A DNA stretch of 64,000 nt, from the NCBI RefSeq assembly GCF_046115515.1, contig NZ_CP175953.1; one strand, written 5' to 3'. This document shows positions 54,088 through 62,534 of the stretch, one piece after another. Under the pieces are notes generated by a model. That model was not told the origin of the DNA. It was given only the letters and a program-made list of their open reading frames with translations, and made no database searches. Origin of the DNA: Gracilimonas sp017641085 (GTDB lineage: Bacteria; Bacteroidota; Rhodothermia; Balneolales; Balneolaceae). Position 1 is the first letter of the stretch, and each line of letters opens with the position of its first letter. The position numbers and the translations under genes are program-made.

Positions 54088-55524
54088 ATGAGTGAAAGTT
54101 CCTTTGCGCGCAGAGTGGCTTCGTCGGTGCTCTACAGTGGAGTTGGTTCGGTTACAGCGCGCCTGCTCAATGCTGTTGCTCTTTTCTATACGCTTAAGGT
54201 AATTTCTGAAGAGCAGTTTGGGATTGCTGCCCTTGCCCTCGCTTTTTTCAGTACCACCAAAGCCCTTACCGAACTGGGACTGGGAACTGCCCTGGTGCAG
54301 GAGAAGAGAATCGGGCGCACACAAGTCGATTCGTTGTTCTGGATCAGCTTTCTCCTCTCGGTTGTGGTGTATGGCCTCATCTACCTCGGGGCCCCTTTTG
54401 TGGCATCCTTTTATGACACCCCCGTGCTTTCTTCGATGATTCGGGTGTATATGCTGGGTATCATCGCGTTTAGCTTTTATATGATTTCGAGCAAGCTGAT
54501 GATGCGCGACCTAGAATTCAAAAAGCTGGCCATAAGCGATAACGTGGCATTGGCTTCATCGGCAGGACTCATGATTTACCTTGCCTACACCGGGTGGGGT
54601 GCCTGGGCCATCATTCTTGCAGAACTGGCCAATAAAGTGGGACAAATGGTATTCTGTATGTTTTTCAAACCGTATTGGCCACGCTTTCATTATGATCATG
54701 GAAAGGTGAAACACCTTATCGAATTTGGAATGTTTACCACCGGCTCCAACTTCTTTCAGAAATTTTATATGAATGCGGATTACCTGATTATCGGTAAGTT
54801 CTTTTCCATGGAGCTGGTAGGGATCTATTCATTTGCCTACCGCCTGGTGTTTGATACGGTTAAAGAACTTTCTAATGTGATTAACCGGGTGGCTTATCCT
54901 GCATTTGCCAAGCTCCAAAATCAAATTCCCCGACTGCGGAACTACTTCTTCACCATGTCGCGGGCCAGTATGCTTTTGGTCGGAACCGTTATGGTTATCA
55001 TCGGAACGTATATCGACTGGTTCCTGCCACTGGTGGGCTATGAAAAATGGATGGATGCCGTTCCTTATATGAGAATTTTTGTAGCCGTTGGAATCATTCA
55101 ATGCCTGGTTACCCTGCTTCCAAAACTGATCAATGCCAAAGGCGAAGCACGGTTCATTTTCTATTTTACCAGTGCGAATGCAATACTGCTTCCGGCGGGA
55201 TTCCTCATTGCCTCTCAAATAAGCATGATGGCCGTTGCGCTCGTTTGGCTTACCGTTTATCCACTGGTTTCCCTGGTCATCATCTATTTTGGAGCTAAGC
55301 TTACCGAGACCAACGTATGGAGGTTTGGATTGAAGAGCATCTCGGCTTTCGCCACTCTTATCCCCCTGGCCGGCTTTGCTTATGCTGTCAGATACGGCAT
55401 CACCACCTTTTACGGGGAGGCTACCATAGGAGCGGTTGCGTTGGCAGCTATATTTGTATTCAGCATTACCGCATCCGTCATCTGGTTCCGTGAGAAAGAT
55501 GCCATTCAGGCCATCCGGAAGTAA
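54088..55524 (+). CDS. Wzx-like oligosaccharide flippase
   Basis: A 478-residue MOP-superfamily membrane protein with about twelve to fourteen hydrophobic helices. It starts SSFARRVASSVLYSGVGSVTARLLNA, typical of polysaccharide exporters of the RfbX/Wzx type, and contains SEEQFGIAALALAFFSTTKA and EFGMFTTGSNFFQKFYMNADY. Such proteins flip undecaprenyl-linked oligosaccharide repeat units across the inner membrane. It is divergent from the inositol unit. Its stop abuts the convergent sulfotransferase stop (TAA at 55522-55524 and TAA on the other strand at 55527-55525). Confidence 0.9.
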   Translation: MSESSFARRVASSVLYSGVGSVTARLLNAVALFYTLKVISEEQFGIAALALAFFSTTKALTELGLGTALVQEKRIGRTQVDSLFWISFLLSVVVYGLIYLGAPFVASFYDTPVLSSMIRVYMLGIIAFSFYMISSKLMMRDLEFKKLAISDNVALASSAGLMIYLAYTGWGAWAIILAELANKVGQMVFCMFFKPYWPRFHYDHGKVKHLIEFGMFTTGSNFFQKFYMNADYLIIGKFFSMELVGIYSFAYRLVFDTVKELSNVINRVAYPAFAKLQNQIPRLRNYFFTMSRASMLLVGTVMVIIGTYIDWFLPLVGYEKWMDAVPYMRIFVAVGIIQCLVTLLPKLINAKGEARFIFYFTSANAILLPAGFLIASQISMMAVALVWLTVYPLVSLVIIYFGAKLTETNVWRFGLKSISAFATLIPLAGFAYAVRYGITTFYGEATIGAVALAAIFVFSITASVIWFREKDAIQAIRK

Positions 55525-56421
55525 TTATACGGTAAACTCGTAATCCTTCAGGAAGTCATACTTCTGACTTCGCTCTGCCACCTGATCGATCATCTCCTGC
55601 GGCCATTCAATCTTGGTACGGCTCTTGGAAGGAGAATCAAATACCTTGGCAGCGGCCGCCTTGATGTAATCCTCATACGGCTCAACCTCTAAAAACTCTA
55701 CAAGTGTACGAAGCGTCTTCTCTGAATCTGAAATAAACTCTTCGTGGGTAAGCTCACACCACTCATCTTCAGCTACTTCTGATTTGAGTTTGGCGTTCGC
55801 CTCTACCCTCTTAAAGTAACTGTCGATCGCCTCTTGCAGGCTTGGCTGTACCGACCATTTTCTCTTGTGCGTGGCGATGTTATCCAAAGGATGGCGTACA
55901 ATATGAATCAGTTTTAGCGGAAGCTGAACCTCTTTTCTGAGCTTCTCAATAATATCCGGCTTGGCCTGCAGATGGCGGGATGAACCTCCGCCTTTTTTAT
56001 CCCCAATTACCTTCAGATTTCGGTAGCGCCCTTGCCACAGTCCTTCGATGGCATAATCGTACCCGGTCCATTCGCGCCCTTTTCCGGTAAACACTTTGTC
56101 TTTATGAAGAATCAGGCTGAAAATTTGCTCGCGGCTGAATCCGGCTCTCAGGTATCGCAGCGCATCCAATTCATGCGAAATAACCACATCGGGGTGAGCA
56201 TCTAACAAAGAACCCACCAGCGTGTGCCCGCTTCGCGGATAGCCAATAAACATGCAGTAGCGCTCAATCTCATTGTAATCCCACTTGAAGTGTGAGTTCA
56301 TGATTTTACTTTTCACGTAATCCCAGGGCATCCCAAGATCTGCACGGAGATCTCTGCGTTCGAACCCAAGCGCATCTGACAAAGCGGTTATTTGTTCACC
56401 AACTTTTTTGAGTACCGCCAT
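55525..56421 (-). CDS. Sulfotransferase-family protein A
   Basis: A 298-residue PAPS-dependent sulfotransferase-like protein. The 5'-phosphosulfate loop is GYPRSGHTLVGSLLDAHP (about 60-77), and the 3'-phosphate-binding segment is LIHIVRHPLDNIATHKRKW with the conserved Arg and downstream Ser region (about 175-195). There is no signal peptide, so it would act in the cytoplasm on a lipid-linked glycan. It is last in a minus-strand run with a second sulfotransferase, a CDP-polyol phosphotransferase-like gene and a Wzi-like gene, with short gaps (23-32 nt). Acceptor unknown. Confidence 0.85.
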   Translation of the reverse strand: MAVLKKVGEQITALSDALGFERRDLRADLGMPWDYVKSKIMNSHFKWDYNEIERYCMFIGYPRSGHTLVGSLLDAHPDVVISHELDALRYLRAGFSREQIFSLILHKDKVFTGKGREWTGYDYAIEGLWQGRYRNLKVIGDKKGGGSSRHLQAKPDIIEKLRKEVQLPLKLIHIVRHPLDNIATHKRKWSVQPSLQEAIDSYFKRVEANAKLKSEVAEDEWCELTHEEFISDSEKTLRTLVEFLEVEPYEDYIKAAAAKVFDSPSKSRTKIEWPQEMIDQVAERSQKYDFLKDYEFTV

Positions 56422-56444
56422 TTTCTTACCTAACTATCTGTTTT

Positions 56445-57449
56445 TTATTCAAATTTTGATTCGTCCGGATAGGCATATCCTTCCTCACGGGCACCGGTAA
56501 TGGTAGCCCAAATTGATCGGCTGAAATCTAAGCATTGATAGAACAAGTTTTTGGAAAAGGAAAGGGAATATTCACTTTTCTCATACCCCATTTCCTGCAA
56601 CCTGGAACCGGCTGTTTTTTCAACTAATGCAATCTGCCAGGGCTCCAAAGCCGACTTCCAATCATCATTTCTGTTCTTCTGAATAGGCTTGAGGGTTCCT
56701 TTTTTCCATGATTTCTCGCCTTCAGCAAATCCTTTTTCTTCCCTGTTATAAAATTCCAGCATTTGCGGCTGGAAATCCACACCCAGAAAATCACAAATCC
56801 GGTTTAACATTCCTTCCGCATCTTTTATCAAATCCTGATAGCGAAGCATCATGTATTGGCCTTCCGGCAGGTCGTTTTGCAACTGCTGATGCATCTCTAC
56901 GTACTCCCGCCAACGCCGGGTTGTCACATACACCGATGGCGAACCGAACTGTGCTTTAATTTCTGACCAGGCAGTTGCACGCGGATCCCTGAACATAGAA
57001 ATAATTTTAGCATTCGGATAGGCCTTCAGAATTTCAGGGACCTGAAGAATATGCCGGGGCGTTTTCTCCCCCACTATACTTTTATCCCTTTCCTTCCGGT
57101 ACATAGTTAGCTGCAGGTTGAAAAGGTCGGCCGGGGATGTCAGTGTTAATTCCTTTGACCACTGAATGGCTTCCTTTTTAACCAATCCAAGATCTCTTAG
57201 CCTTGTTTTTTGATCGTACCAAAAATCAAAAAGGCGTTCTTTGAATGCTTGCCTGTTTTCAGAACTAAGATATTTTTGTTCGAGATCAGCAGCGTGGTGA
57301 AAGAAATGGGTTTCCGGAGGAATTACAATATCCCGGTGCGAACTGAGCATACTTTGTAGCAGAGTTGAGCCGGACCGGCTGGTGCCCACGATGAAGAATA
57401 TCCGGTCATGGGTTTGCTTAAGGTCACTTTGTGTGATCTGAATACTCAA
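56445..57449 (-). CDS. Sulfotransferase-family protein B
   Basis: A 334-residue sulfotransferase-like protein with loop FFIVGTSRSGSTLLQSMLSS (about 19-38), the PSS-binding Ser/Arg/Gly set, and 3'-phosphate motif KIISMFRDPRATAWSEIKAQ (about 150). A C-terminal SLEPWQIALVEKTAGSRLQE is found in several related proteins. It is distinct from protein A in length and sequence, so the region has two enzymes, perhaps for different positions of the same polymer. 23 nt separate them. Acceptor unknown. Confidence 0.85.
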   Translation of the reverse strand: MSIQITQSDLKQTHDRIFFIVGTSRSGSTLLQSMLSSHRDIVIPPETHFFHHAADLEQKYLSSENRQAFKERLFDFWYDQKTRLRDLGLVKKEAIQWSKELTLTSPADLFNLQLTMYRKERDKSIVGEKTPRHILQVPEILKAYPNAKIISMFRDPRATAWSEIKAQFGSPSVYVTTRRWREYVEMHQQLQNDLPEGQYMMLRYQDLIKDAEGMLNRICDFLGVDFQPQMLEFYNREEKGFAEGEKSWKKGTLKPIQKNRNDDWKSALEPWQIALVEKTAGSRLQEMGYEKSEYSLSFSKNLFYQCLDFSRSIWATITGAREEGYAYPDESKFE

Positions 57450-57477
57450 GAGCTGATTTTGTAATTCATTGTTGAAC

Positions 57478-58653
57478 TCAGTTTTCGTCTTCTACAAGAT
57501 CTTGAATGGTATTCCAGATTCGCTCGCAATTCTTACCATCAGCCGAAAGCATGTGCTTGTCTAAATATTGCTGGGCTTTCTCTGCACAGCAATCCGGTTC
57601 TTCCAGGCCTTTTTGAATTTGATCCATCATGGCATCAAAGTTACGGGCCAGCATTCCCCCATTCTCTTCGGGATCATATTTCCAGATGAATTTTATGGAA
57701 TCCACTTTCTTCTTACGAATGCCGAACAGCGTCTTATTCAGCCACATAAACGACTCATCCTTACTCTTAACCGGATAGACATGAACCGTTGGCCGGTGAG
57801 TAGCATAAAACAGGTTCGCTATGCTGCTGAAATTTGTAACCAAAACGTCCGCAACCTGCAGGTCCAGAAAGTTATCGGGATGATGATCCTTAAACTTCAG
57901 CACGATGTTATCATACTTTGTTTCCAGGCTTTGCAGAAACTCGAGGTAATGATGTTCAAACCGGTACGAATCGTGCAGCCTCAAAATTACATTTACCTGC
58001 TTTTCATTGAGGTCCGTCAGCAGCTGGTTGAATAGTTTATCCTCATCTCCCCAATGCGAAAACACCTCTCCGTAATGCCAGGTTGGGGCAATTAAGACGG
58101 TTTTCCTGTTTACCACATCAAAAGGGTAATAAGGCTGCAATTCCTCTTTCAACACATCCTTCTGCAAATAATCGTGGCTGGCCGACCCGAGATTAATACA
58201 ATTCTCGGGGTGAAATCCACTTACTTCCGTTCGGTGTTTAAAATCGATTTTCCCAAAACTGGCCCATTTGATATCCTGGTTGGGCTCTTTCATGGTGCCC
58301 CAGGTTAACCGAATATTGCGGTGGAGCCACTTAAATTCCTCTTCATCATTCGGCCCCTTCCAGCCGTAGCCGTGCCACAGTATCAACGCTTTGGGGCTGA
58401 GCTTTCTAAGCGGGATGTTATTATCCATAATGGTGATATCCGGGTCGAAGCCCTTAATACCCCGAATGAGTGCCATCTTGTTGGAGTCGTACAGCTCAAC
58501 ATCGATATCCCAAAATTCGAAGATACCTTCCTGCTTAAACTTTTCAGCATCATCCAGTAACACTTTCACTTCCGAGTCGGTCTCTTCCGTGAGATACTTG
58601 GTAAAGCTCAACAAGTCGGCACCAAAAGTGGTGGCATAGATCAATACTTTCAT
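57478..58653 (-). CDS. TagB/TagF-like CDP-polyol phosphotransferase
   Basis: A 391-residue enzyme of the Glyphos_transf (CDP-glycerol glycerophosphotransferase) family. The first catalytic His is H94 in ILWHGYGWKGP, corresponding to the WHGxxxK motif of TagF. The second half has VLIAPTWHYGEVF and VADVLVTNFSSIANLFYAT, matching the family's APTW and D-x-SS motifs. In teichoic acid synthesis these enzymes transfer polyol-phosphate from CDP-polyol. Here, with a probable CDP-inositol producer nearby, the donor could be CDP-inositol (inference). It lies 32 nt after the Wzi-like gene and 28 nt before sulfotransferase B. Confidence 0.82.
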   Translation of the reverse strand: MKVLIYATTFGADLLSFTKYLTEETDSEVKVLLDDAEKFKQEGIFEFWDIDVELYDSNKMALIRGIKGFDPDITIMDNNIPLRKLSPKALILWHGYGWKGPNDEEEFKWLHRNIRLTWGTMKEPNQDIKWASFGKIDFKHRTEVSGFHPENCINLGSASHDYLQKDVLKEELQPYYPFDVVNRKTVLIAPTWHYGEVFSHWGDEDKLFNQLLTDLNEKQVNVILRLHDSYRFEHHYLEFLQSLETKYDNIVLKFKDHHPDNFLDLQVADVLVTNFSSIANLFYATHRPTVHVYPVKSKDESFMWLNKTLFGIRKKKVDSIKFIWKYDPEENGGMLARNFDAMMDQIQKGLEEPDCCAEKAQQYLDKHMLSADGKNCERIWNTIQDLVEDEN

Positions 58654-58685
58654 AAATTGATACTCAGCCGATTGTATTAGAATTT

Positions 58686-60239
58686 TCAGTTACTGCCATA
58701 TAGCCCAAACCTAACGCCCGCTTTAAATATTGTTACCAACCTGCTGCGGGTTATCCCGCTTACATTGTTGTAATTCGCAATATGATTATATCCTGTATCC
58801 AGTTCAAACCAAAACATGGAGCTGGGTTGATAGAGTACATGCAAACCAGCCCTTACCGTATTTTCTACCTGTCCGGTGAGAATAATATCGATCACACTGC
58901 CATCCGGGTTTTCCTTATTATAATCCTGATTAATCACCTGTTCCCCTTTGGAATAATAGGTCAGGTAAGGAGCAACCATAAGTCCCCTCCGGTATCGATC
59001 CAGAAAAAATTCAGGATACACTTTAATCTTTATGTAGTCATTGGTCGGTGTTCCAATACCCCTGTTCATGTACAAATACCTTCCTTCTGCCAGATCAGTG
59101 TTATAGGTTTGGTAGGCTACGGCTTCAAATTCAAGGTTTAAATCTGCACTGGTGTTTGAGAGAGCATAATTAAGGGAACTCAGGAAGGTAAAGGTGAAGG
59201 GCTCGCCTTTATCTTCGGTGTGTTGGAAATCATCGATCAGTAACTGTCCATTCAGGGTGAAATTACTGAACTGAGTCCATATCATTCCCCCGAACATAAG
59301 GTTATTCGTCTCATCCCAGGGAATATTATCTGATACAAATACATGCGTCAGCAGTGGGTTGCTGTACTTTAAAGAGAGCCCGGTATTATGGCCGGAGTAC
59401 AGGATGGCTTCAAAAAAACTTATCCGGAATTTCGGTGAGGGATGAAAATTCAACCGGTGCATGGAAATAAACCGGTTATTCGCATCTTCATCGAAAGTCG
59501 TTCTTTCAACAAACACACTATCCCCGGATATATCATTTAACTCTCCAAGGATGCTTTGGAATGAAAAATACTTCCCTGACAAACTGAAAGTCAGATTATC
59601 GAAAGAACGGGCATTTGTACTGATGATGGAGGAGGCTTCTCCGTATTTACCCCAATGATGATTATACCGGCCCAGCATTATCTTTACACCGGATTTTTGA
59701 TACCCTATATAAGAATCTTCGGCCCTGATAAATAAGCGTTTTGCAGCATCAAACCCATCGGGGTCCTGGTCGTAGTAGTAATCGTGACGGAAGGAAAGCT
59801 GACCTGCAAAATCTCCTTTTTCCATGTATCCTGTAACGGTAGCAGCGGGATATATATAGACATCCTGATTTAACGGATCAACAGCATCAAGACGTTCAGT
59901 ATCACTGATCACCGGAGAAGCTGAGAACTCGCCACCAATTTCGTTGTCATCTGTCTCATTTAGCTCTACCCTTTCTTTTATCAGGTTCAGCCATACCTTC
60001 TCATTTCCCGATAATTGATCTTCATTAATACGGCTTATGGATTGCTTCACCTGTCCGTATGAATAAGGAAGAACAGTAGGATCTAGATCCAGCATTTTGC
60101 CTCTATGCTGCAAGCGCTGGATATATTCATAGGTATAGTCAGAAAGTGTCAACACCCTGCCATCCTGTGCATATACGCTTACAACAAGCAAAGAAATACA
60201 TATGGTGAGAAGAGCACCTTTTAATCTGTTGATCATCAA
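58686..60239 (-). CDS. Wzi-like capsule assembly outer-membrane protein
   Basis: A 517-residue exported protein, signal peptide MMINRLKGALLTICISLLVVSVYA. The N-terminal DYTYEYIQRLQHRGKMLDLDPTVLPYSYG and the long alternating-strand body with RFISMHRLNFHPSPKFRISF and FFELDTGYNHIANYNN fit the Wzi-type beta-barrel family, which anchors or helps assemble group 1 capsule at the cell surface. It ends in a short charged tail (VRFGLYGSN). As first gene of the minus-strand run it supports a surface-polysaccharide role for the neighbours. Confidence 0.8.
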   Translation of the reverse strand: MMINRLKGALLTICISLLVVSVYAQDGRVLTLSDYTYEYIQRLQHRGKMLDLDPTVLPYSYGQVKQSISRINEDQLSGNEKVWLNLIKERVELNETDDNEIGGEFSASPVISDTERLDAVDPLNQDVYIYPAATVTGYMEKGDFAGQLSFRHDYYYDQDPDGFDAAKRLFIRAEDSYIGYQKSGVKIMLGRYNHHWGKYGEASSIISTNARSFDNLTFSLSGKYFSFQSILGELNDISGDSVFVERTTFDEDANNRFISMHRLNFHPSPKFRISFFEAILYSGHNTGLSLKYSNPLLTHVFVSDNIPWDETNNLMFGGMIWTQFSNFTLNGQLLIDDFQHTEDKGEPFTFTFLSSLNYALSNTSADLNLEFEAVAYQTYNTDLAEGRYLYMNRGIGTPTNDYIKIKVYPEFFLDRYRRGLMVAPYLTYYSKGEQVINQDYNKENPDGSVIDIILTGQVENTVRAGLHVLYQPSSMFWFELDTGYNHIANYNNVSGITRSRLVTIFKAGVRFGLYGSN

Positions 60240-60362
60240 GAAATTAGGTAATGAATCTTTTGAAGAGGCTAAGTTAAATCACTGAAGAGTTTTTATGAAA
60301 TGTATTTTTGAACCCTTTTCTGAGGTACGACAATGGGGTTATCAAAGCCGGGGTAATACCGA

Positions 60363-60956
60363 TTAAGCCCGTGCAGCTCTTTTTCTTAAGCTCTCCAACA
60401 GGGGCTCAAAGCCCTTCTGATTGATAATGCGCTGGAACTGGCGATTGTAGGAAGAAGCGGTAGATACATCATCAATTTCCATATCTACAATTACCCATCG
60501 CCCGTCCTGATATTCCATTTCATAATTAACAGGAGTGCGCACATTTTCGAGCTGAGCGAGCGTCTCTACCCGAGCTTCATCACCTTCTACCTGAATATCA
60601 CGATAAGTGACTTTGGCCCGATAGATATCCAGCTTATTCAAAGATTGGTCTCTTACGATAGTAGCAAAAAGATCGACAAATTCGGTCCTTTTTTCTGTTG
60701 CAATGGTATCGTACGTCTCCTCCAGCGCTTCCTTTGCCATGGCTTCGAAATTGATCACCCCGTTTATGATCTCTTTCAATTGCTGACGCTGTTCGTCGGT
60801 ATATTCCGTTCCTTCAGGCCCCACAAGTTCTTTGATTTGCTCGTCCCGTTCTTCCAGCAGCGACCGCACATCCTCTGCTGTTTGTTGGGCTGTTGCTGTA
60901 GCCGTTAAGAATATCACTAATAGAAATGTTTTAATGGCCGTTTTTAACATATGCAT
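60363..60956 (-). CDS. mlaC: MlaC-like phospholipid-binding protein
   Basis: A 197-residue periplasmic protein of the MlaC/Ttg2D type, the carrier that shuttles phospholipids between the outer membrane and the MlaFEDB ABC transporter. Signal peptide MLKTAIKTFLLVIFLTATATA; the helical body starts TAEDVRSLLEERDEQIKELVG and NFEAMAKEALEETYDTI, with the C-terminal beta region YEMEYQDGRWVIVDMEIDDV. Two starts (60956 or 60950) are possible. It follows the TolC-like gene by 8 nt; the other mla genes are not in the window. Confidence 0.87.
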   Translation of the reverse strand: MHMLKTAIKTFLLVIFLTATATAQQTAEDVRSLLEERDEQIKELVGPEGTEYTDEQRQQLKEIINGVINFEAMAKEALEETYDTIATEKRTEFVDLFATIVRDQSLNKLDIYRAKVTYRDIQVEGDEARVETLAQLENVRTPVNYEMEYQDGRWVIVDMEIDDVSTASSYNRQFQRIINQKGFEPLLESLRKRAARA

Positions 60957-60964
60957 TGTCTGAA

Positions 60965-62350
60965 TCAGTTTGTTATTAACGTAGTTAACGGAATCCCTGC
61001 CGATTTATTCAGTTTTGCCAGCGATGAATTATACTCAAAAATGCGCTGCTTTAATTGAAGTTTAAGCTCCAGTTCTTTGCGCATGGCATCAATCAGGTCT
61101 TTCACTTCACCCATACCAAAATCGTAGTCCAGTTGTTCCTGCCTTAACCATCGCTTGGAGGTTACCAGCGCCTCATCGGTTTGTTCTACTTTTACATCAG
61201 CCAGAGAAGCCTGTCGGTAGTTGTTATTAACCTCAAGCAGTATACCATCCTTGGCTGCATCCTGAGCATATGAAGCCTGTTTCAGTTTAATTTTGCTTCG
61301 TTCAATATTAGCCCTGATGGAGAAAAAATTCAGCTTTTGCCGGATCGTAAATCCGAAACCACCGGTAAACAGGTTGGTGTTATTCTGAATAAATGGGTTC
61401 GACTGTCGAGGGCGATTAGGCGTATTCGCAAAGTTGACATAACCGGCCAGATATAATCCGGGTAAATTCTGTTTTTTCAGGGAAGTGATGTAAGTTTCGG
61501 TCGCTTCCTCTCCTACTTTGAGGGCTTTAAGTTCGGGGCGGTTATTAAAGGCGGCTTGTTGATAAAAATCCACCGGTTCAATATTGGCCGCAACCGGATC
61601 CAGAAATCGAACCTGTGGTTCAAATACATCCCCAGCTTCATTGCGAAGCACATAGTTCCAGGTTTCTTTCACGAAGTTCATGTTCTCTTCCACTTCCGCC
61701 TTCTGTATTTCAAACTCCGATTTGTATATCTCAAACTTGAATACTTCTGACTCATCCAGGCTGCTGTCCCCTTCCTCTCTCATTTCATTTATCTGTCGCT
61801 CAACCTGATTCACCTTATCCTGAGCTTCTTCCAGCAAACGCTCAATTTCCAAAGCGAGAACATAACTAAAGTATAAATCGAAAAGTCTTAATTCGAGATC
61901 GGCTTTTTTTGCATCAAAACTGTACTGAGCAGCTTCGGCTCCCAGTCGGGCTGCTTCCACGGCCTTGTTTATGGCTCCCCAGGTGAATACCGGCTGGACT
62001 GCTGAAAGCTGGAACTTGGTATATATGGCCCAGTCATTCCAGTTGTTACGGAGGTTGGGGTCTAAATAATATTCATCTTCCTGAAGATCCGTTCGGTCAC
62101 TTTCTACTCCGGGAACAAGTCCGTGCTGGGTATCTAACCTCATGTTTGGTACAATGCGCTGAGCCTGTGCCTGCTTGATCTGGTTTTCAGCAATTTCCAC
62201 ATCCTGCCGTTGATATTTCATCTGCCCGGAGTTATCCAGGGCTTTATTCAGAAAGGTATTGAAATCGATTTGAAGAGTATCCTGAGCAAAACTCACTGGG
62301 CTGAAGGCAAGCAGACAAGTAATAAGCGATAAAAGAATTCGTGCTGTCAT
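60965..62350 (-). CDS. TolC-family outer-membrane efflux protein
   Basis: A 461-residue outer-membrane channel protein. Signal peptide TARILLSLITCLLAFSPVSFA; two long coiled-coil halves are visible, the first around residues 130-215 (EAARLGAEAAQYSFDAKKAD, LLEEAQDKVNQVERQINEM), the second around 365-440 (VKDLIDAMRKELELKLQLKQ). These flank beta segments, as in TolC. It precedes mlaC by 8 nt in one transcript, an arrangement also seen where lipid transport uses an efflux-like outer-membrane partner. The inner-membrane components are elsewhere. Confidence 0.9.
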   Translation of the reverse strand: MTARILLSLITCLLAFSPVSFAQDTLQIDFNTFLNKALDNSGQMKYQRQDVEIAENQIKQAQAQRIVPNMRLDTQHGLVPGVESDRTDLQEDEYYLDPNLRNNWNDWAIYTKFQLSAVQPVFTWGAINKAVEAARLGAEAAQYSFDAKKADLELRLFDLYFSYVLALEIERLLEEAQDKVNQVERQINEMREEGDSSLDESEVFKFEIYKSEFEIQKAEVEENMNFVKETWNYVLRNEAGDVFEPQVRFLDPVAANIEPVDFYQQAAFNNRPELKALKVGEEATETYITSLKKQNLPGLYLAGYVNFANTPNRPRQSNPFIQNNTNLFTGGFGFTIRQKLNFFSIRANIERSKIKLKQASYAQDAAKDGILLEVNNNYRQASLADVKVEQTDEALVTSKRWLRQEQLDYDFGMGEVKDLIDAMRKELELKLQLKQRIFEYNSSLAKLNKSAGIPLTTLITN

Positions 62351-62420
62351 ATTAATTTATTGGTTTGAGGCGTAAACGCATGCACGATGATATTATTTAA
62401 AACCCATTATATAAAACAGA

Positions 62421-62442
62421 AATAGCCCCAAAAGGGGCTATT
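62421..62442 (-). terminator. Probable terminator of the atp operon/tRNA transcript
   Basis: Perfect 9-bp stem AATAGCCCC / GGGGCTATT with an AAAA loop on the plus strand (TTTT on the minus strand). It lies 5 nt beyond the tRNA-Ser 3' end. The minus-strand U-tract is short (TTTCTGTTTT). Confidence 0.65.
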
Positions 62443-62447
62443 TATTG

Positions 62448-62534
62448 CGGAGAGCGAGGGATTCGAACCCCCGGAGACCGTGAGGCCTCAATGGTTTTCA
62501 AGACCACCGCATTCGACCACTCTGCCAGCTCTCC
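62448..62534 (-). tRNA. tRNA-Ser (anticodon UGA)
   Basis: An 87-nt serine tRNA on the minus strand. The acceptor pair GGAGAGC (62534-62528) and GCTCTCC (62455-62449), a D-loop with AGAGTGGTCGAATGCGG, the anticodon loop CTTGAAAACC (TGA), a long variable arm (GCCTCACGGTCTCC) and the T-loop GGGGGTTCGAATCCC are all recognisable. The discriminator is G and the CCA is not encoded. The first base is the final G of the atpG TAG stop codon. Confidence 0.97.
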
